DNA from: Myroides marinus
Lineage (GTDB): Bacteria; Bacteroidota; Bacteroidia; Flavobacteriales; Flavobacteriaceae
Direction of reading: 5' to 3'
Length of the DNA: 64,000 bases
Assembly: GCF_900109075.1 (NCBI RefSeq)
Contig: NZ_FNYS01000010.1
Coordinates: 61,669-125,668 of the forward strand
Shown here: piece after piece, positions 1 through 9,943 of the stretch
How the letters are laid out: each line of letters starts with the position of its first letter
How positions within the stretch are numbered: the stretch's first letter is position 1
The notes under the pieces: model-generated
What the model was told of the DNA's origin: nothing
Seen by the model: the letters and a program-made list of their open reading frames with translations, nothing else
Database searches by the model: none
Translations under genes and position numbers: made by a program

Positions 1-812
1 ATACCTGCTAATACATCATGAAGTTTTTTAATTCTATTCGTAGTCAAATAACGCTCAGAATAAAAAGTATCAAAGTTAGACTCTACTGCTGTTTTTTTCC
101 AATCTCCTTGACGAGGCACGCTAACACCTGTATCTTTAGAAGTACTCTGTACTGCGATAAAATTGAAATTATCAGCAAATTTATCAAAAGGTTTATGGGC
201 TAATATTTGTTCTATAGACACCTTCACTGCATCCATAAATTTTCCCATCTCTGCATCTGTAAACCCTTCTGCTACGAATGCTACATTGATAGCCTTAGAC
301 GCATCTTTAGCCTTGTGCACATACTCGTGTTTAGTGACATCTTTAACTCCCTTAGTGTGGATTAGTATATCTTTAGGATCTACTTTATGGGTTAACTTAT
401 CCTTCTCCTTACCATCAGCGTCAAATAACACTAACTCTACTTTCACTTTATCTTTAGGAAATGGTACTAAAAACACATTCTCAAAACTCTTAGTGTGATC
501 CTTAGCTTCATCAGTAGATAACCATTCCTGGAATAGCGTACTAAAGCTATTCGTATAAATTAAGGTATTAGTCTTCTCATCGAATACTCTTACTTGTCCA
601 TTGCCTTTAAGTGCATTCTCTCCTAGGTTATGAGTACGCCCAGCCCAAGTAGGCAAAGAAGCTAACTCATCTAGTAAAATAAATTGTCTATCGTTATTTC
701 CTCCGAAAATATAATCAAGACGCAACGTTTTGTCTTCAAAATATTGATTAAAATCTTGTGCTTGTACTAAAGAGCTTACACACAAGCCTAGCATTACTAG
801 TAATTTTTTCAT
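1..812 (-). CDS. Secreted M64-family (IgA peptidase-like) metallopeptidase, N-terminal part
   Basis: The reading frame is open from an ATG at 810-812 to the window edge, so about 270 N-terminal residues are visible and the C-terminus is missing. It starts with a signal peptide (MKKLLVMLGLCVSSLVQAQ). Residues about 20-140 resemble the M64 N-terminal domain, and from about 155 the stretch INVAFVAEGFTDAEM resembles the start of the M64 peptidase domain. The zinc-binding HExxH motif would lie beyond the window and cannot be checked. The family comprises secreted zinc peptidases named after Clostridium ramosum IgA protease; substrates in Bacteroidetes are mostly unknown. No neighbouring gene gives a functional clue. 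Confidence 0.75.
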   Translation of the reverse strand, partial: MKKLLVMLGLCVSSLVQAQDFNQYFEDKTLRLDYIFGGNNDRQFILLDELASLPTWAGRTHNLGENALKGNGQVRVFDEKTNTLIYTNSFSTLFQEWLSTDEAKDHTKSFENVFLVPFPKDKVKVELVLFDADGKEKDKLTHKVDPKDILIHTKGVKDVTKHEYVHKAKDASKAINVAFVAEGFTDAEMGKFMDAVKVSIEQILAHKPFDKFADNFNFIAVQSTSKDTGVSVPRQGDWKKTAVESNFDTFYSERYLTTNRIKKLHDVLAG

Positions 813-1588
813 TATTTATATAGTTAGGTTAATTGGTTAGTCATTGCGATTACTCACAAAGTGGTAAAAATAAACATAATTCTAAACTATTCATTTCTTT
901 TAACGCTTGCACAGGTTCAAACTCCTACTTCCTTTTCAAAAAAAACAGATATACTTTTTTATTTTTAAGCCTAAAAAGCAGTTCAAGGTGCTTAAAAAAG
1001 TATTTTATATTACACTTTTTTTCAAAAAAAACTTGTTTACATCTATTTTGACTCAAAATACAAAAAAAAACAGTGTTCCATTTTTTAGCCTAAAAAACCA
1101 CAAATCACTATATATCAACAACATAATAGAAATAATTAATTTGATCCCAAAATCTAATAGCCTACTAATGTCAATAAAAACGGGTACTCTAGCCACTTCC
1201 TTGGACAATTCATGGAGAATACCTCGAGTTTAGTTGACTAGAAACAACTTTTGTCGAACAATTGTCCTTTTATACTTCTCTTATTCTCCAACAAAGCGCA
1301 TCTACAAGGCCTTTTGAATTATTATTACTTTTCGTCTAATAATAATTAGCTCAAAACTCAACAACAGCGCTATATCTCATCAGGGTGTAGTACAATATAG
1401 AAGTACTCATATCTCGATTACCAACTACTAGTATATAACTTCAAAAAGGTTTATTAAGATGAGCTCGCTAGCTTACTATCATTGATTGGGTTATATAAAT
1501 ACATTGATAGACATCCTAATTTTATAATAACATAAACTACCTAGTCGTGATTTTGAAGTATATTTGCTTTTTACAAAAAGAATAAACA
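813..1588. other. 776-bp intergenic region without a recognised gene
   Basis: This lies between the divergent M64 peptidase gene and truA. The first 300 bases are runs of A and T with no plausible coding frame. A perfect 11-bp AT hairpin with a 9-base loop lies at 1317-1347 (arms AATTATTATTA and TAATAATAATT). It is not followed by a T-run in either orientation. The only supported functional element is the truA promoter at its right end. I see no tRNA or known structured RNA. Confidence 0.5.
1559..1566 (+). promoter_or_regulatory. Bacteroidetes-type -7 box of truA
   Basis: TATATTTG matches the Bacteroidetes primary-sigma -7 consensus TAnnTTTG and ends 22 bases before the truA start. No clear TTG -33 element is seen at the usual spacing. 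Confidence 0.5.
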
Positions 1589-2326
1589 TTGAGATACTTT
1601 TTAGAATTCGCTTATAACGGAACAGATTATCACGGATGGCAACTACAGCCTGATGCCATAACAGTACAGGAGGTACTGACTAAGGCTATCAGTACACTAC
1701 TGCGTACCCCTATAGAATTAGTAGGTGCAGGTAGAACAGATGCTGGAGTACATGCTAAGCAGATGTATGCCCATTTTGATTATGATCAGCCTTTTGATAA
1801 GAATTCTCTAGTACAGCGAATGAATTCTTTTTTACCTGAAGACATTGTTGTTTATGATATACATACAGTAGCTGATGATGCTCACGCACGTTTTGACGCT
1901 ACTGCTCGTACTTATGAGTACCACATACACCAGTTTAAAGACGCATTCTGTAATGCGGGTAGCTACTACCACTTTAGACCTCTGAACATCGAACTTATGA
2001 ATCAGGCAGCTCAAATCCTGTTTGAATACGAAGACTTCGAATGTTTCTCTAAGACACATACAGATGTATTTACATTTAACTGTACTATCTATAAGGCTCA
2101 GTGGGATGTATTACCTGGTAATAAACTCGTATTTACGGTATCTGCTAACAGATTCTTGCGAAATATGGTTAGAGCAATTGTTGGTACTTTAGTAAACGTA
2201 GGTCTAGAAAAAATAACACTAGATGACTTCAGACAAATAATAGAAAGTAAAGACAGAGGACAAGCGGGATTCTCTGTACCTGGAAAAGGTCTTTATTTAA
2301 CTCAAGTTAGTTACCCTTACTTATGA
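1589..2326 (+). CDS. truA: tRNA pseudouridine(38-40) synthase TruA
   Basis: TruA converts uridines 38-40 of the tRNA anticodon stem-loop to pseudouridine. The 245-residue protein has the family start RYFLEFAYNGTDYHGWQ and the catalytic motif AGRTDAGVHA (Asp nucleophile) at about residues 49-58. The C-terminal region RFLRNMVRAIVGTLV is also typical. The frame starts with TTG at 1589. No ATG lies upstream in frame, and the -7 box just upstream supports this start. Its stop overlaps the next gene's start (ATGA at 2323-2326), so truA and the ABC exporter are translationally coupled. Confidence 0.95.
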   Translation: MRYFLEFAYNGTDYHGWQLQPDAITVQEVLTKAISTLLRTPIELVGAGRTDAGVHAKQMYAHFDYDQPFDKNSLVQRMNSFLPEDIVVYDIHTVADDAHARFDATARTYEYHIHQFKDAFCNAGSYYHFRPLNIELMNQAAQILFEYEDFECFSKTHTDVFTFNCTIYKAQWDVLPGNKLVFTVSANRFLRNMVRAIVGTLVNVGLEKITLDDFRQIIESKDRGQAGFSVPGKGLYLTQVSYPYL

Positions 2327-4071
2327 AACGACTAAAATCACTATCACTACAAAAAATATTAGACTATGCTAAACCCTATAAAAGACGTTTTAATTGGGTA
2401 GTTGCATTCGCTATATCTCTTTCCATATTCGCTGCTATTCGCCCGTATATGCTAAAGATAACTGTAGATGAATATGTACAACCTCAAAACAAAACGGGGT
2501 TATTACTGTATATCGGATTAATGGGAATCGTACTTTTATTAGAAGTACTTTCTCAATTCTTCTTTACTTATTGGGCTAGTTGGCTAGGACAAGATATCGT
2601 CAAGGATATGCGTGAAAAACTATTTGATAAAATCATTAGTTTCAGAATGCGATACTTCGATAACGAGCCTGTGGGAAAACTAGTGACACGTGCTGTATCA
2701 GATATCGAGTCTATCGCTAGTATATTCAGTCAAGGATTATTTATGATCGTGAGTGACTTGCTAAAGATGTTCGTAGTACTGTGTATTATGTTCTATATGA
2801 ACTGGAAGTTGAGCTGCATCGTACTAGTCGCTATGCCAATACTGTTATACGCTACTCGCGTATTCCAACAGCACATGAAAACAGCATTCCAAGAAGTACG
2901 TACGCAGATTTCTAACCTGAATACATTCGTACAGGAGAGATTGACAGGAATGAAGATTGTACAACTATTCGGTAGAGAAGAAATAGAATACGAAAAATTT
3001 AAAGAGATTAACCATAAGCACAATGTGGCTTGGTTAAAGAATATATTATACAACTCTATCTTCTTCCCTATCGCAGATATAGTGTCTTCTCTGACGCTTG
3101 GTTTTGTGATTTGGTATGGCGGAATGTCTATTGTACAGGGAGATAACCTGACTTCTTTTGGAGATTTATTCGCCTATACGATGTTAATCACAATGCTGTT
3201 TAACCCATTGAGACAAATCGCGGATAAGTTTAACGTGATGCAAATGGGAATAATCGCTGCTGAGCGTGTATTCGATGTATTAGAGACAGAAGAACAGATA
3301 GATGATAATGGGACTATCGTAGCTCCACAGTTTAAAGGAAAGATAGAGCTTAAAGATGTACACTTTAGTTATATCAAAGGAATTGAAATATTAAAAGGTA
3401 TTAATCTAGATATCGAACCAGGTACTACTATTGCTATAGTGGGGAGTTCCGGTGCGGGTAAATCGACTATCATTAATCTATTGAATAGATTCTATGACAT
3501 CAATAGTGGTTCTATCTGTATTGATGGTGTAGATATCAATGAATTTAAGCTAGCTACGCTACGCAAACAAGTGGCTGTGGTACTTCAAGATGTATTCTTA
3601 TTTAGCGATACAATCTATAATAATATCACGCTAAACGATGAGAGTATCTCTAGAGAAACTGTAATTGAGGCTGCTAAGAAGATTGGTATTCACGACTTCA
3701 TTATGCAGCTACCTGGTGGTTATGATTACAACGTAAAAGAGCGAGGAGTAATGCTATCATCTGGGCAACGCCAATTAATCGCATTCTTACGTGCTTATGT
3801 GAGTAATCCTAGTATCTTAATATTAGATGAGGCAACTTCTTCGATAGATACGCATTCTGAGGAATTACTACAAAAAGCAACTGATTATCTAACTAAAGAT
3901 AGGACATCGATAATCATCGCTCACCGCCTAGCGACCATCGTAAATGCAGATCAAATCATCGTGATGGACAAGGGAAAAATAGTAGAAAAAGGTACGCATA
4001 AAGATCTTCTAGAAATCGCTGATGGATACTATAAGAATCTATATGAATCACAATTCAACAAAGAATTATAA
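2323..4071 (+). CDS. ABC transporter with fused permease and ATPase domains (MsbA/MdlB type)
   Basis: This 582-residue half-transporter presumably dimerises in the inner membrane and exports a lipid, drug or peptide; the substrate cannot be read from the sequence. Residues about 20-300 form a six-helix ABC membrane domain. The nucleotide-binding domain follows: Walker A GSSGAGKST at about 373-381, Q-loop VVLQDVFLF, signature LSSGQ at about 477 (LSGGQ is usual), Walker B ILILDEATSS at about 497, and switch histidine IIIAHRL at about 532. It overlaps truA by four bases (ATGA) and is followed by an intrinsic terminator, so the two genes form one operon. Confidence 0.9.
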   Translation: MKRLKSLSLQKILDYAKPYKRRFNWVVAFAISLSIFAAIRPYMLKITVDEYVQPQNKTGLLLYIGLMGIVLLLEVLSQFFFTYWASWLGQDIVKDMREKLFDKIISFRMRYFDNEPVGKLVTRAVSDIESIASIFSQGLFMIVSDLLKMFVVLCIMFYMNWKLSCIVLVAMPILLYATRVFQQHMKTAFQEVRTQISNLNTFVQERLTGMKIVQLFGREEIEYEKFKEINHKHNVAWLKNILYNSIFFPIADIVSSLTLGFVIWYGGMSIVQGDNLTSFGDLFAYTMLITMLFNPLRQIADKFNVMQMGIIAAERVFDVLETEEQIDDNGTIVAPQFKGKIELKDVHFSYIKGIEILKGINLDIEPGTTIAIVGSSGAGKSTIINLLNRFYDINSGSICIDGVDINEFKLATLRKQVAVVLQDVFLFSDTIYNNITLNDESISRETVIEAAKKIGIHDFIMQLPGGYDYNVKERGVMLSSGQRQLIAFLRAYVSNPSILILDEATSSIDTHSEELLQKATDYLTKDRTSIIIAHRLATIVNADQIIVMDKGKIVEKGTHKDLLEIADGYYKNLYESQFNKEL

Positions 4072-4084
4072 TATATAAATGCAG

Positions 4085-4117
4085 AAAGCGATAGACAGAT
4101 GTTTATCGCTTTTTTTG
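4085..4117 (+). terminator. Intrinsic terminator after truA-ABC exporter
   Basis: A 9-bp stem, AAAGCGATA / TATCGCTTT, is followed by a run of T. The remaining 260 bases up to lpdA hold no recognised gene. The -7-like TATTTTCG near 4341 has one mismatch to consensus. Confidence 0.85.
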
Positions 4118-4378
4118 TATACTGACTTAAACACCCGTCATACAAATGGGTTATTACAAAAATTTCAATCTTTTTTACTTCAATAATCATCGGTGCTTTT
4201 TTAAAAGATTATCAACAAAATCATTCTTTTGATAATAAATGTCATATTCGAATAGCTAAATAAGCCACACTCCTTGCAATTCTCTTAGTTACAGACTATC
4301 AACTTTTCGCATTGAAAGTTTCAATAACAGAAATAAATGATTATTTTCGTAGCATAAAATATAGAAATATATACATAT

Positions 4379-5770
4379 ATGAAATTCGATATTATTGTTT
4401 TAGGAAGTGGCCCTGGAGGTTACGTTACTGCGATTAGAGCTTCTCAATTAGGTTTTAAAGTTGCAGTTGTTGAAAAAGAAAATTTAGGAGGAATCTGCTT
4501 AAACTGGGGATGTATCCCAACTAAAGCTCTTCTTAAATCGGCACAGGTGTTTGAGTACCTTAAACACGCTTCTGACTACGGATTGACTATTAATGGTGAT
4601 GTAGATAAAGATTTCAATGCTGTTATCGCACGTTCTCGTAGCGTAGCTGATGGAATGAGCAAAGGAGTTCAATTCTTAATGAAAAAGAATAAGATCGAGA
4701 TTATCGATGGATTCGGAAAAGTTAAACCAGGTAAGAAAGTAGATGTTACTGACAAAGATGGTAAAGTAACTGAGCTTTCTGCTGATCATATTATCATCGC
4801 TACAGGTGCTCGTTCTAGAGAGTTACCTAACTTACCTCAAGATGGTAAAAAAGTAATCGGATACAGACAAGCATTAACATTACCTCAACAACCTAAGAAA
4901 ATGATTGTTGTTGGTTCTGGTGCTATTGGAGTTGAGTTCGCTTACTTCTATAAATCAATGGGTACTGATGTAACTATTGTTGAGTTTATGCCAAATATCG
5001 TTCCTGTAGAGGATGAAGATATCTCTAAACAATTTGAGCGTTCTTTAAAGAAATATGGTATCAACATTATGACTAACTCTTCTGTAGAGCGTATCGATAC
5101 TACAGGTGAAGGAGTAAAAGCTTATGTAAAAACAGCTAAAGGTGAAGAAGTATTAGAAGCTGACATCTTATTATCTGCTGTAGGTATCAAAACTAATATC
5201 GAGAACATCGGATTAGAAGAAGTAGGTATCGCGACAGATAGAGATAAAATCTTAGTTAATGACTTCTACCAAACTAACGTTCCTGGATACTATGCTATCG
5301 GTGACGTAGTACCTGGACAAGCTTTAGCTCACGTAGCTTCTGCTGAAGGTATCTTATGTGTTGAGAAAATCGCTGGACACCATGTAGAGCCATTAGATTA
5401 CGGAAATATCCCAGGATGTACTTATGCTACTCCAGAGATCGCTTCTGTAGGTATGACTGAGAAAAAAGCGAAAGAGGCTGGATACGAAATCAAAGTTGGT
5501 AAGTTCCCATTCTCTGCTTCAGGTAAAGCAAAAGCTGCTGGTACTCCTGACGGATTCGTTAAAGTTATCTTTGATGCTAAATACGGTGAGTGGTTAGGAT
5601 GCCATATGATCGGAGCTGGTGTTACTGATATGATCGCTGAGGCTGTAGTAGCTCGTAAATTAGAGACTACTGGATACGAAATCCTTAAAGCAGTTCACCC
5701 ACACCCTACTATGAGTGAGGCTGTGATGGAAGCTGTAGCTGACGCTTACGGTGAAGTAATCCACTTATAA
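4379..5770 (+). CDS. lpdA: Dihydrolipoyl dehydrogenase (E3)
   Basis: This FAD flavoenzyme reoxidises dihydrolipoamide with NAD+ in 2-oxo-acid dehydrogenase complexes and the glycine cleavage system. The 463-residue length is typical. The N-terminal FAD site GSGPGG lies at residues 9-14. The redox-active disulfide is in GGICLNWGCIPTK (Cys40 and Cys45). The NAD-binding motif GSGAIGVEF follows in the middle. The C-terminal catalytic motif HPHPTMSEA supplies the His-Glu pair of the partner subunit. No E1 or E2 genes are adjacent, so this is a stand-alone E3 gene. Its composition is slightly richer in GC than the neighbours and its codons look those of a highly expressed gene. Confidence 0.97.
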   Translation: MKFDIIVLGSGPGGYVTAIRASQLGFKVAVVEKENLGGICLNWGCIPTKALLKSAQVFEYLKHASDYGLTINGDVDKDFNAVIARSRSVADGMSKGVQFLMKKNKIEIIDGFGKVKPGKKVDVTDKDGKVTELSADHIIIATGARSRELPNLPQDGKKVIGYRQALTLPQQPKKMIVVGSGAIGVEFAYFYKSMGTDVTIVEFMPNIVPVEDEDISKQFERSLKKYGINIMTNSSVERIDTTGEGVKAYVKTAKGEEVLEADILLSAVGIKTNIENIGLEEVGIATDRDKILVNDFYQTNVPGYYAIGDVVPGQALAHVASAEGILCVEKIAGHHVEPLDYGNIPGCTYATPEIASVGMTEKKAKEAGYEIKVGKFPFSASGKAKAAGTPDGFVKVIFDAKYGEWLGCHMIGAGVTDMIAEAVVARKLETTGYEILKAVHPHPTMSEAVMEAVADAYGEVIHL

Positions 5771-5791
5771 GAATTAGATTATTCTAAATAT

Positions 5792-5824
5792 AAAATAGGC
5801 TACCAGAAGGTAGCCTATTTTTTT
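5792..5824 (+). terminator. Intrinsic terminator of lpdA
   Basis: A 13-bp stem AAAATAGGCTACC / GGTAGCCTATTTT with an AGAA loop is followed by T residues. Confidence 0.92.
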
Positions 5825-5856
5825 ATGGGTTATAATTGCAAAAGCATATAAATAAC

Positions 5857-5882
5857 AAAAGCCTCTCACTCGAGAGGCTTTT
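5857..5882 (-). terminator. Intrinsic terminator of purB
   Basis: An 11-bp stem AAAAGCCTCTC / GAGAGGCTTTT with a 4-base loop lies 25 bases beyond the purB stop. The hairpin is symmetric and could stop transcription from both sides. Confidence 0.85.
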
Positions 5883-5907
5883 ATTGTTATATTGTCAACT
5901 GCACTAA

Positions 5908-7257
5908 TTATAAGACATCTACACCTAAGTAATTAGCTGGAGTGATTTGTTTAAGTTCTGTCTTAATCACATCTGATACATTTAATGTATCGATAAAGCT
6001 GTGAATAGAAGTCTTATTAATCACTGTATTTGTTCTAGTCAAATCTTTTAATGCTTCGTAAGGATTAGGGTATCCTTCTCTTCTTAAGATTGTCTGAATA
6101 GCTTCTGCTACTACTGCCCAGTTGTTTTCTAAATCTTGTTCAAACTTGTCTGGGTTAAGCAACAACTTATTCAATCCTTTTAGAGTTGATTCAAAAGCAA
6201 TAAGTGTATGTCCGAATGGTACACCTACATTACGCAACACAGTACTATCTGTCAAATCACGTTGAAGACGAGAGATAGGTAATTTAGCTGCTAAGTGTTC
6301 GAAGATTGCATTAGCAATACCTAAGTTTCCTTCTGAGTTCTCAAAGTCAATAGGATTTACTTTATGTGGCATAGCTGAAGAACCGATCTCACCTGCTTTA
6401 ATCTTTTGTTTGAAGTAATCCATAGACACATACGTCCAGATATCTCTGTCTAGGTCAATAAGGATAGTATTGATACGTTTTAATCCATCAAAGAATGCAG
6501 CGAAATGGTCATAGTGCTCGATCTGTGTTGTTGGGAAAGAGTGTTTTAACCCTAACGTCAATTCAACAAAGTCAGTACCGAACTGCTTCCAATCTTGTTT
6601 TGGGTAAGCGATATGGTGTGCGTTAAAGTTACCTGTAGCTCCACCAAACTTAGCAGCAAAAGGTACTTGCTCTAATAGAGTTAACTGTTGCTCTAGACGC
6701 TCTACGAATACGTAAATCTCTTTACCTAAACGAGTAGGTGAAGCTGGTTGTCCGTGTGTACGAGCTAACATAGGTACGTCTTTCCACTCTAAACTCAACT
6801 CTTTTAATCGGTCAATAACTGATATTAAAGAAGGTTTATATACATCTTCGTATGCTTCTTTAGTCAATAAAGGAATAGATGTATTATTTATATCTTGAGA
6901 AGTAAGTCCAAAGTGAATAAACTCTTTGTACTCTTCTAGTTTTAAAATATCAAATGCGCTTTTAATAAAATACTCTACTGCTTTCACATCGTGATTCGTA
7001 GTCTTTTCCATTTCCTTAATCCATAGAGCGTCTTCTGTAGAGAACTCTTGGTATATCTTTCTTAATTCTGGAAAGACAGAAGCTGGAACATTCGCTAATT
7101 GAGGTACGTTGTGCTCACATAATGAAATGAAATACTCTACTTCTACTAGTACTCTGTACTTGATAAGTGCTTCTTCTGAGAAGTAATTAGCTAGTGCGTT
7201 GGTCTTACCTCTATAACGCCCATCGATAGGCGAAATAGCATTTAATTCTGTTAGCAT
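5908..7257 (-). CDS. purB: Adenylosuccinate lyase
   Basis: PurB cleaves SAICAR and adenylosuccinate, releasing fumarate, in de novo purine and AMP synthesis. The 449-residue sequence has the fumarase/aspartase superfamily signature SSAMPHKVNP (flexible catalytic-serine loop) near residue 283. The conserved regions TTNHDVKAVEYF and FGLTSQDINNT carry catalytic-site residues. The start MLTELNAISPIDGRY is the family's usual N-terminus. The gene stands alone between its own promoter and terminator. Confidence 0.96.
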   Translation of the reverse strand: MLTELNAISPIDGRYRGKTNALANYFSEEALIKYRVLVEVEYFISLCEHNVPQLANVPASVFPELRKIYQEFSTEDALWIKEMEKTTNHDVKAVEYFIKSAFDILKLEEYKEFIHFGLTSQDINNTSIPLLTKEAYEDVYKPSLISVIDRLKELSLEWKDVPMLARTHGQPASPTRLGKEIYVFVERLEQQLTLLEQVPFAAKFGGATGNFNAHHIAYPKQDWKQFGTDFVELTLGLKHSFPTTQIEHYDHFAAFFDGLKRINTILIDLDRDIWTYVSMDYFKQKIKAGEIGSSAMPHKVNPIDFENSEGNLGIANAIFEHLAAKLPISRLQRDLTDSTVLRNVGVPFGHTLIAFESTLKGLNKLLLNPDKFEQDLENNWAVVAEAIQTILRREGYPNPYEALKDLTRTNTVINKTSIHSFIDTLNVSDVIKTELKQITPANYLGVDVL

Positions 7258-7281
7258 ATTTTAGATTGTGTTGTTAAAGGA

Positions 7282-7289
7282 CAAAGATA
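7282..7289 (-). promoter_or_regulatory. -7 box of purB
   Basis: On the minus strand TATCTTTG matches TAnnTTTG exactly and lies 25 bases upstream of the purB ATG. Confidence 0.55.
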
Positions 7290-7518
7290 AAGTATTCGAC
7301 ATAGAATAGAAAAAACTTAAATAAAAAAGATGATTGATATTAGTTTTTCTTTGATGGTATGTGGTGTGTGGTGTTTGCCTTCACCATAGCATAAATAAAA
7401 TTTAATAAATGTCTATTTCTTTAAATTAAGCGAAACATCACTATATATGTAATTAAAAAATATTTTATCTAAAATTATCAAAAAACATATATTTATAACT
7501 ATTTTTGCTTAAAAAAAT

Positions 7519-8667
7519 ATGAAAATAAAACAAATTATTTACATAGCTCTAATTAGTTTATGTTTAACGAATTGTCAATCATCTGATGATTCTATTCCAG
7601 AGTTACAAACTAATAATGAGATACCTCTTATAGGTATCTGTGTAGATAGACTCCAGTTTAATGGTGGGTTCTCTGGTGGATGGTGGGAGTATAAAGCAAA
7701 GGGAGACGCTAATTATACAAAAACAGATATTACGAACAGCTCTGTGACTGGCCTAAAACCTGGAACAACTTATCAACTGATTTACAAAAATAAGAAAAAC
7801 TCATCTCAGGTATATACATATACTACAAAGGCTTTTGAATTTGATTACAATAAAATAACTAAAGAGCAAAGCTGTTTTTTCAATGAAAGAATGTTACATA
7901 CTAATAGAGAATATGCTTTCTATACTGAAGACCCTATAGAACACACTACTATAGATATGTATCTGATCAATAAAACCTTTACAGATAGTATTAAAATAAG
8001 CACAAAAATAGGAACAGATAAAAAATCTATTCACTTTAAAATACCTGATACTGTCTTTTATGATACGAATATGCCTGAACTAACCTATCTAGGTTTTAAA
8101 GCGGGTGATAAAATGGATTATTACTTTAATTCAATGTTTGACTTTAATCAGTATAAAGAGAAAAGATATGTACCTGCTAGGAGATATGAAGATTTATTAA
8201 ATAATATAGCTCCTGGTATATATGTAGAGAATACTACTCCTAGACTACACAGTGTAAAAGCAATTAGATCTTCTGACAATAAATACACTACTATCCTAAT
8301 ACATGGTAATATGTATGGTGTATACAGAGTAGGAACTTCAAATTGCGCTAAAAAATACGAAGCTCTAGGCACTACGTTAGTAATCTACTTAGAAGATCAA
8401 AAAACAATATATATGGAAACATCTAATAATAAAGATGTTACTATTCCTTCTAGAACAATGAATACTTTCGAGACATTTTGGACTCCTAATGTACCAGCTT
8501 TAGTAAGAGATCGTAGTTTACAACAATTTTATGCTATACAGTATTATACTAATTTAATGCCTAAAGGAAAATATTACTTCCAATATAAAGCATTATTAGC
8601 CAATGGTGACTATTATGAAAGTAATAAATTAGAATTTATAACAAATGGCATTATGCAAATGAAATAA
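7519..8667 (+). CDS. Hypothetical lipoprotein
   Basis: I do not recognise this 382-residue protein. It has a lipoprotein signal peptide with lipobox LTNC (Cys19) followed by QSSDDS, consistent with export to the outer membrane. Residues about 35-110 (an aromatic-rich strand with GGWWEYKAKGD, then TGLKPGTTYQL) look like a fibronectin type III-like sandwich. The C-terminal part (LMPKGKYYFQYKALLANGD) resembles another such strand pattern. No enzyme motif is visible. It is a single gene with its own terminator, preceded by 260 bases of AT-rich DNA. Its lower GC suggests an accessory surface protein, but this is inference. Confidence 0.6.
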   Translation: MKIKQIIYIALISLCLTNCQSSDDSIPELQTNNEIPLIGICVDRLQFNGGFSGGWWEYKAKGDANYTKTDITNSSVTGLKPGTTYQLIYKNKKNSSQVYTYTTKAFEFDYNKITKEQSCFFNERMLHTNREYAFYTEDPIEHTTIDMYLINKTFTDSIKISTKIGTDKKSIHFKIPDTVFYDTNMPELTYLGFKAGDKMDYYFNSMFDFNQYKEKRYVPARRYEDLLNNIAPGIYVENTTPRLHSVKAIRSSDNKYTTILIHGNMYGVYRVGTSNCAKKYEALGTTLVIYLEDQKTIYMETSNNKDVTIPSRTMNTFETFWTPNVPALVRDRSLQQFYAIQYYTNLMPKGKYYFQYKALLANGDYYESNKLEFITNGIMQMK

Positions 8668-8686
8668 AAATATTTATCAATATAAC

Positions 8687-8720
8687 AAAAAGGGGGGGCT
8701 TGTTTAAGCCCCCCTTTTTT
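8687..8720 (+). terminator. Intrinsic terminator of the lipoprotein gene
   Basis: A very GC-rich stem (GGGGGGCTT / AAGCCCCCC) with a GTTT loop is flanked by A and T runs. It is symmetric and may also serve the convergent DUF2911 gene. Confidence 0.92.
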
Positions 8721-8818
8721 AGTCATTATATTTTTTTGCAATCAATGTATAATTATGAATACCCCAAATCAATAATACAGAAGGTAGGTATTCTTAACTA
8801 TTCATTGTTCATTCTTAA

Positions 8819-9664
8819 TTACTTAGACCATTCTCTAATCGCGTCTTTATTGATCTTGATATAGTCTAAGTTATTTGCTTTCTCCGCTAACTCTAAAGCC
8901 CATTTAGCTGTTTCTACTGCCGCTATCTTATCTCCAGCTTTAGCTTGAATTTGAGATTTAAGACGTACGAAATAGTAAGGAACTTTATCAGCTGATTTCT
9001 CTATAGCTTTATCTACCCAATTTAAGGCTTTTGTAAGGTCTTTTGACGTTAAGAAGTAGTATTCTGCAGCTCCATAGTAATCAACGATTGTAGGCCCGTC
9101 AAATGTCTCTTCTATACTTTGCATAGCTAATTGATCAGTTGGCACTTTAAAACGAACAGGAACTACTGTCTTTTCCCACATAATCTCTAAGTCTGCATAA
9201 TCAATGTTCACATTGTTTACAGTTACTGTAAGCGTCTCAAATTTGCGATCTGATCCAATAGGTTTCACTTTAGTTGATAGCGCTACTTTACTCTCATCCC
9301 ATTTATCTGGTAATCCCCAGTTATTCGTATCTGCATAGAAGATAATCTCCCACTCCTCTACTTTAGGAATAGAATATAATGCATATGATCCTTTTTTTAA
9401 CTTCTTACCACCTATCTCTACATCATTACCAAAAGTAACTACTGTATTCATATTAGCTCCTGTTCTCCACATTCTACCATAAGGTACTAAATCACCGAAT
9501 ACAAGACGTCCTCTCATATTAGGTCTAGAGTAATCTATCTTCACATCTGTAAGTCCTACTACTTGATGCGACTCTGCTTTAGTACTCGTAGGTGGGGTAT
9601 GAACTTGTGCTTGTGTACATAGTGTAAACAATGCAAATGACAATGCAACTAAACTTCTTTTCAT
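8819..9664 (-). CDS. Secreted DUF2911-domain protein
   Basis: A 281-residue exported protein with a signal peptide ending at about TQAQ (residues 1-20). Residues about 35-165 match DUF2911, a family common in Bacteroidetes: VDYSRP-like strand KIDYSRPNMRGR, then GRMWRTGANMNT and GSYALYSIP. The C-terminal third (TKALNWVDKAIEK, AVETAKWALELAEKANN) looks like two TPR-type helix pairs. Biochemical function of the family is unknown. The gene is monocistronic and convergent with the upstream lipoprotein gene. Confidence 0.85.
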   Translation of the reverse strand: MKRSLVALSFALFTLCTQAQVHTPPTSTKAESHQVVGLTDVKIDYSRPNMRGRLVFGDLVPYGRMWRTGANMNTVVTFGNDVEIGGKKLKKGSYALYSIPKVEEWEIIFYADTNNWGLPDKWDESKVALSTKVKPIGSDRKFETLTVTVNNVNIDYADLEIMWEKTVVPVRFKVPTDQLAMQSIEETFDGPTIVDYYGAAEYYFLTSKDLTKALNWVDKAIEKSADKVPYYFVRLKSQIQAKAGDKIAAVETAKWALELAEKANNLDYIKINKDAIREWSK

Positions 9665-9892
9665 CTTTCTAAGCTTATTTTTATGAACTTCTCCACAGTG
9701 ATATATTAACTTATATCACACAACAAAACTGGAGAAAGTCATTTATTAAATATTGTGTTTTTTATTCCTAAAAGGAAGGTTATCAAATGTATTAACTTTC
9801 TTCTTAAAATTTTCTCAAAACGACCTCGTTTTTTTTATCTAAACGAAGTAAGGGTGTTATGTGATATATTTAGTACACAAATTATGGTAAAC

Positions 9893-9921
9893 AAAAAAGC
9901 CACGTGATAGTCACGTGGCTT
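9893..9921 (-). terminator. Intrinsic terminator of tilS-dsbD
   Basis: A 10-bp stem AGCCACGTGA / TCACGTGGCT with a 3-base loop is followed on the minus strand by six T. It lies just after the dsbD stop. Confidence 0.88.
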
Positions 9922-9943
9922 CTCTAAGTATAAATTGTAAAAC

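Noticed and set aside
163..498. Plus-strand frame at the left end
   Set aside because: It is antisense to the M64 peptidase gene, which has a signal peptide and family motifs on the minus strand.
907..1233. 108-residue plus-strand frame between the M64 gene and truA
   Set aside because: It consists of Phe/Lys/Asn runs from A/T tracts, with no promoter, no family match and no coding-like pattern.
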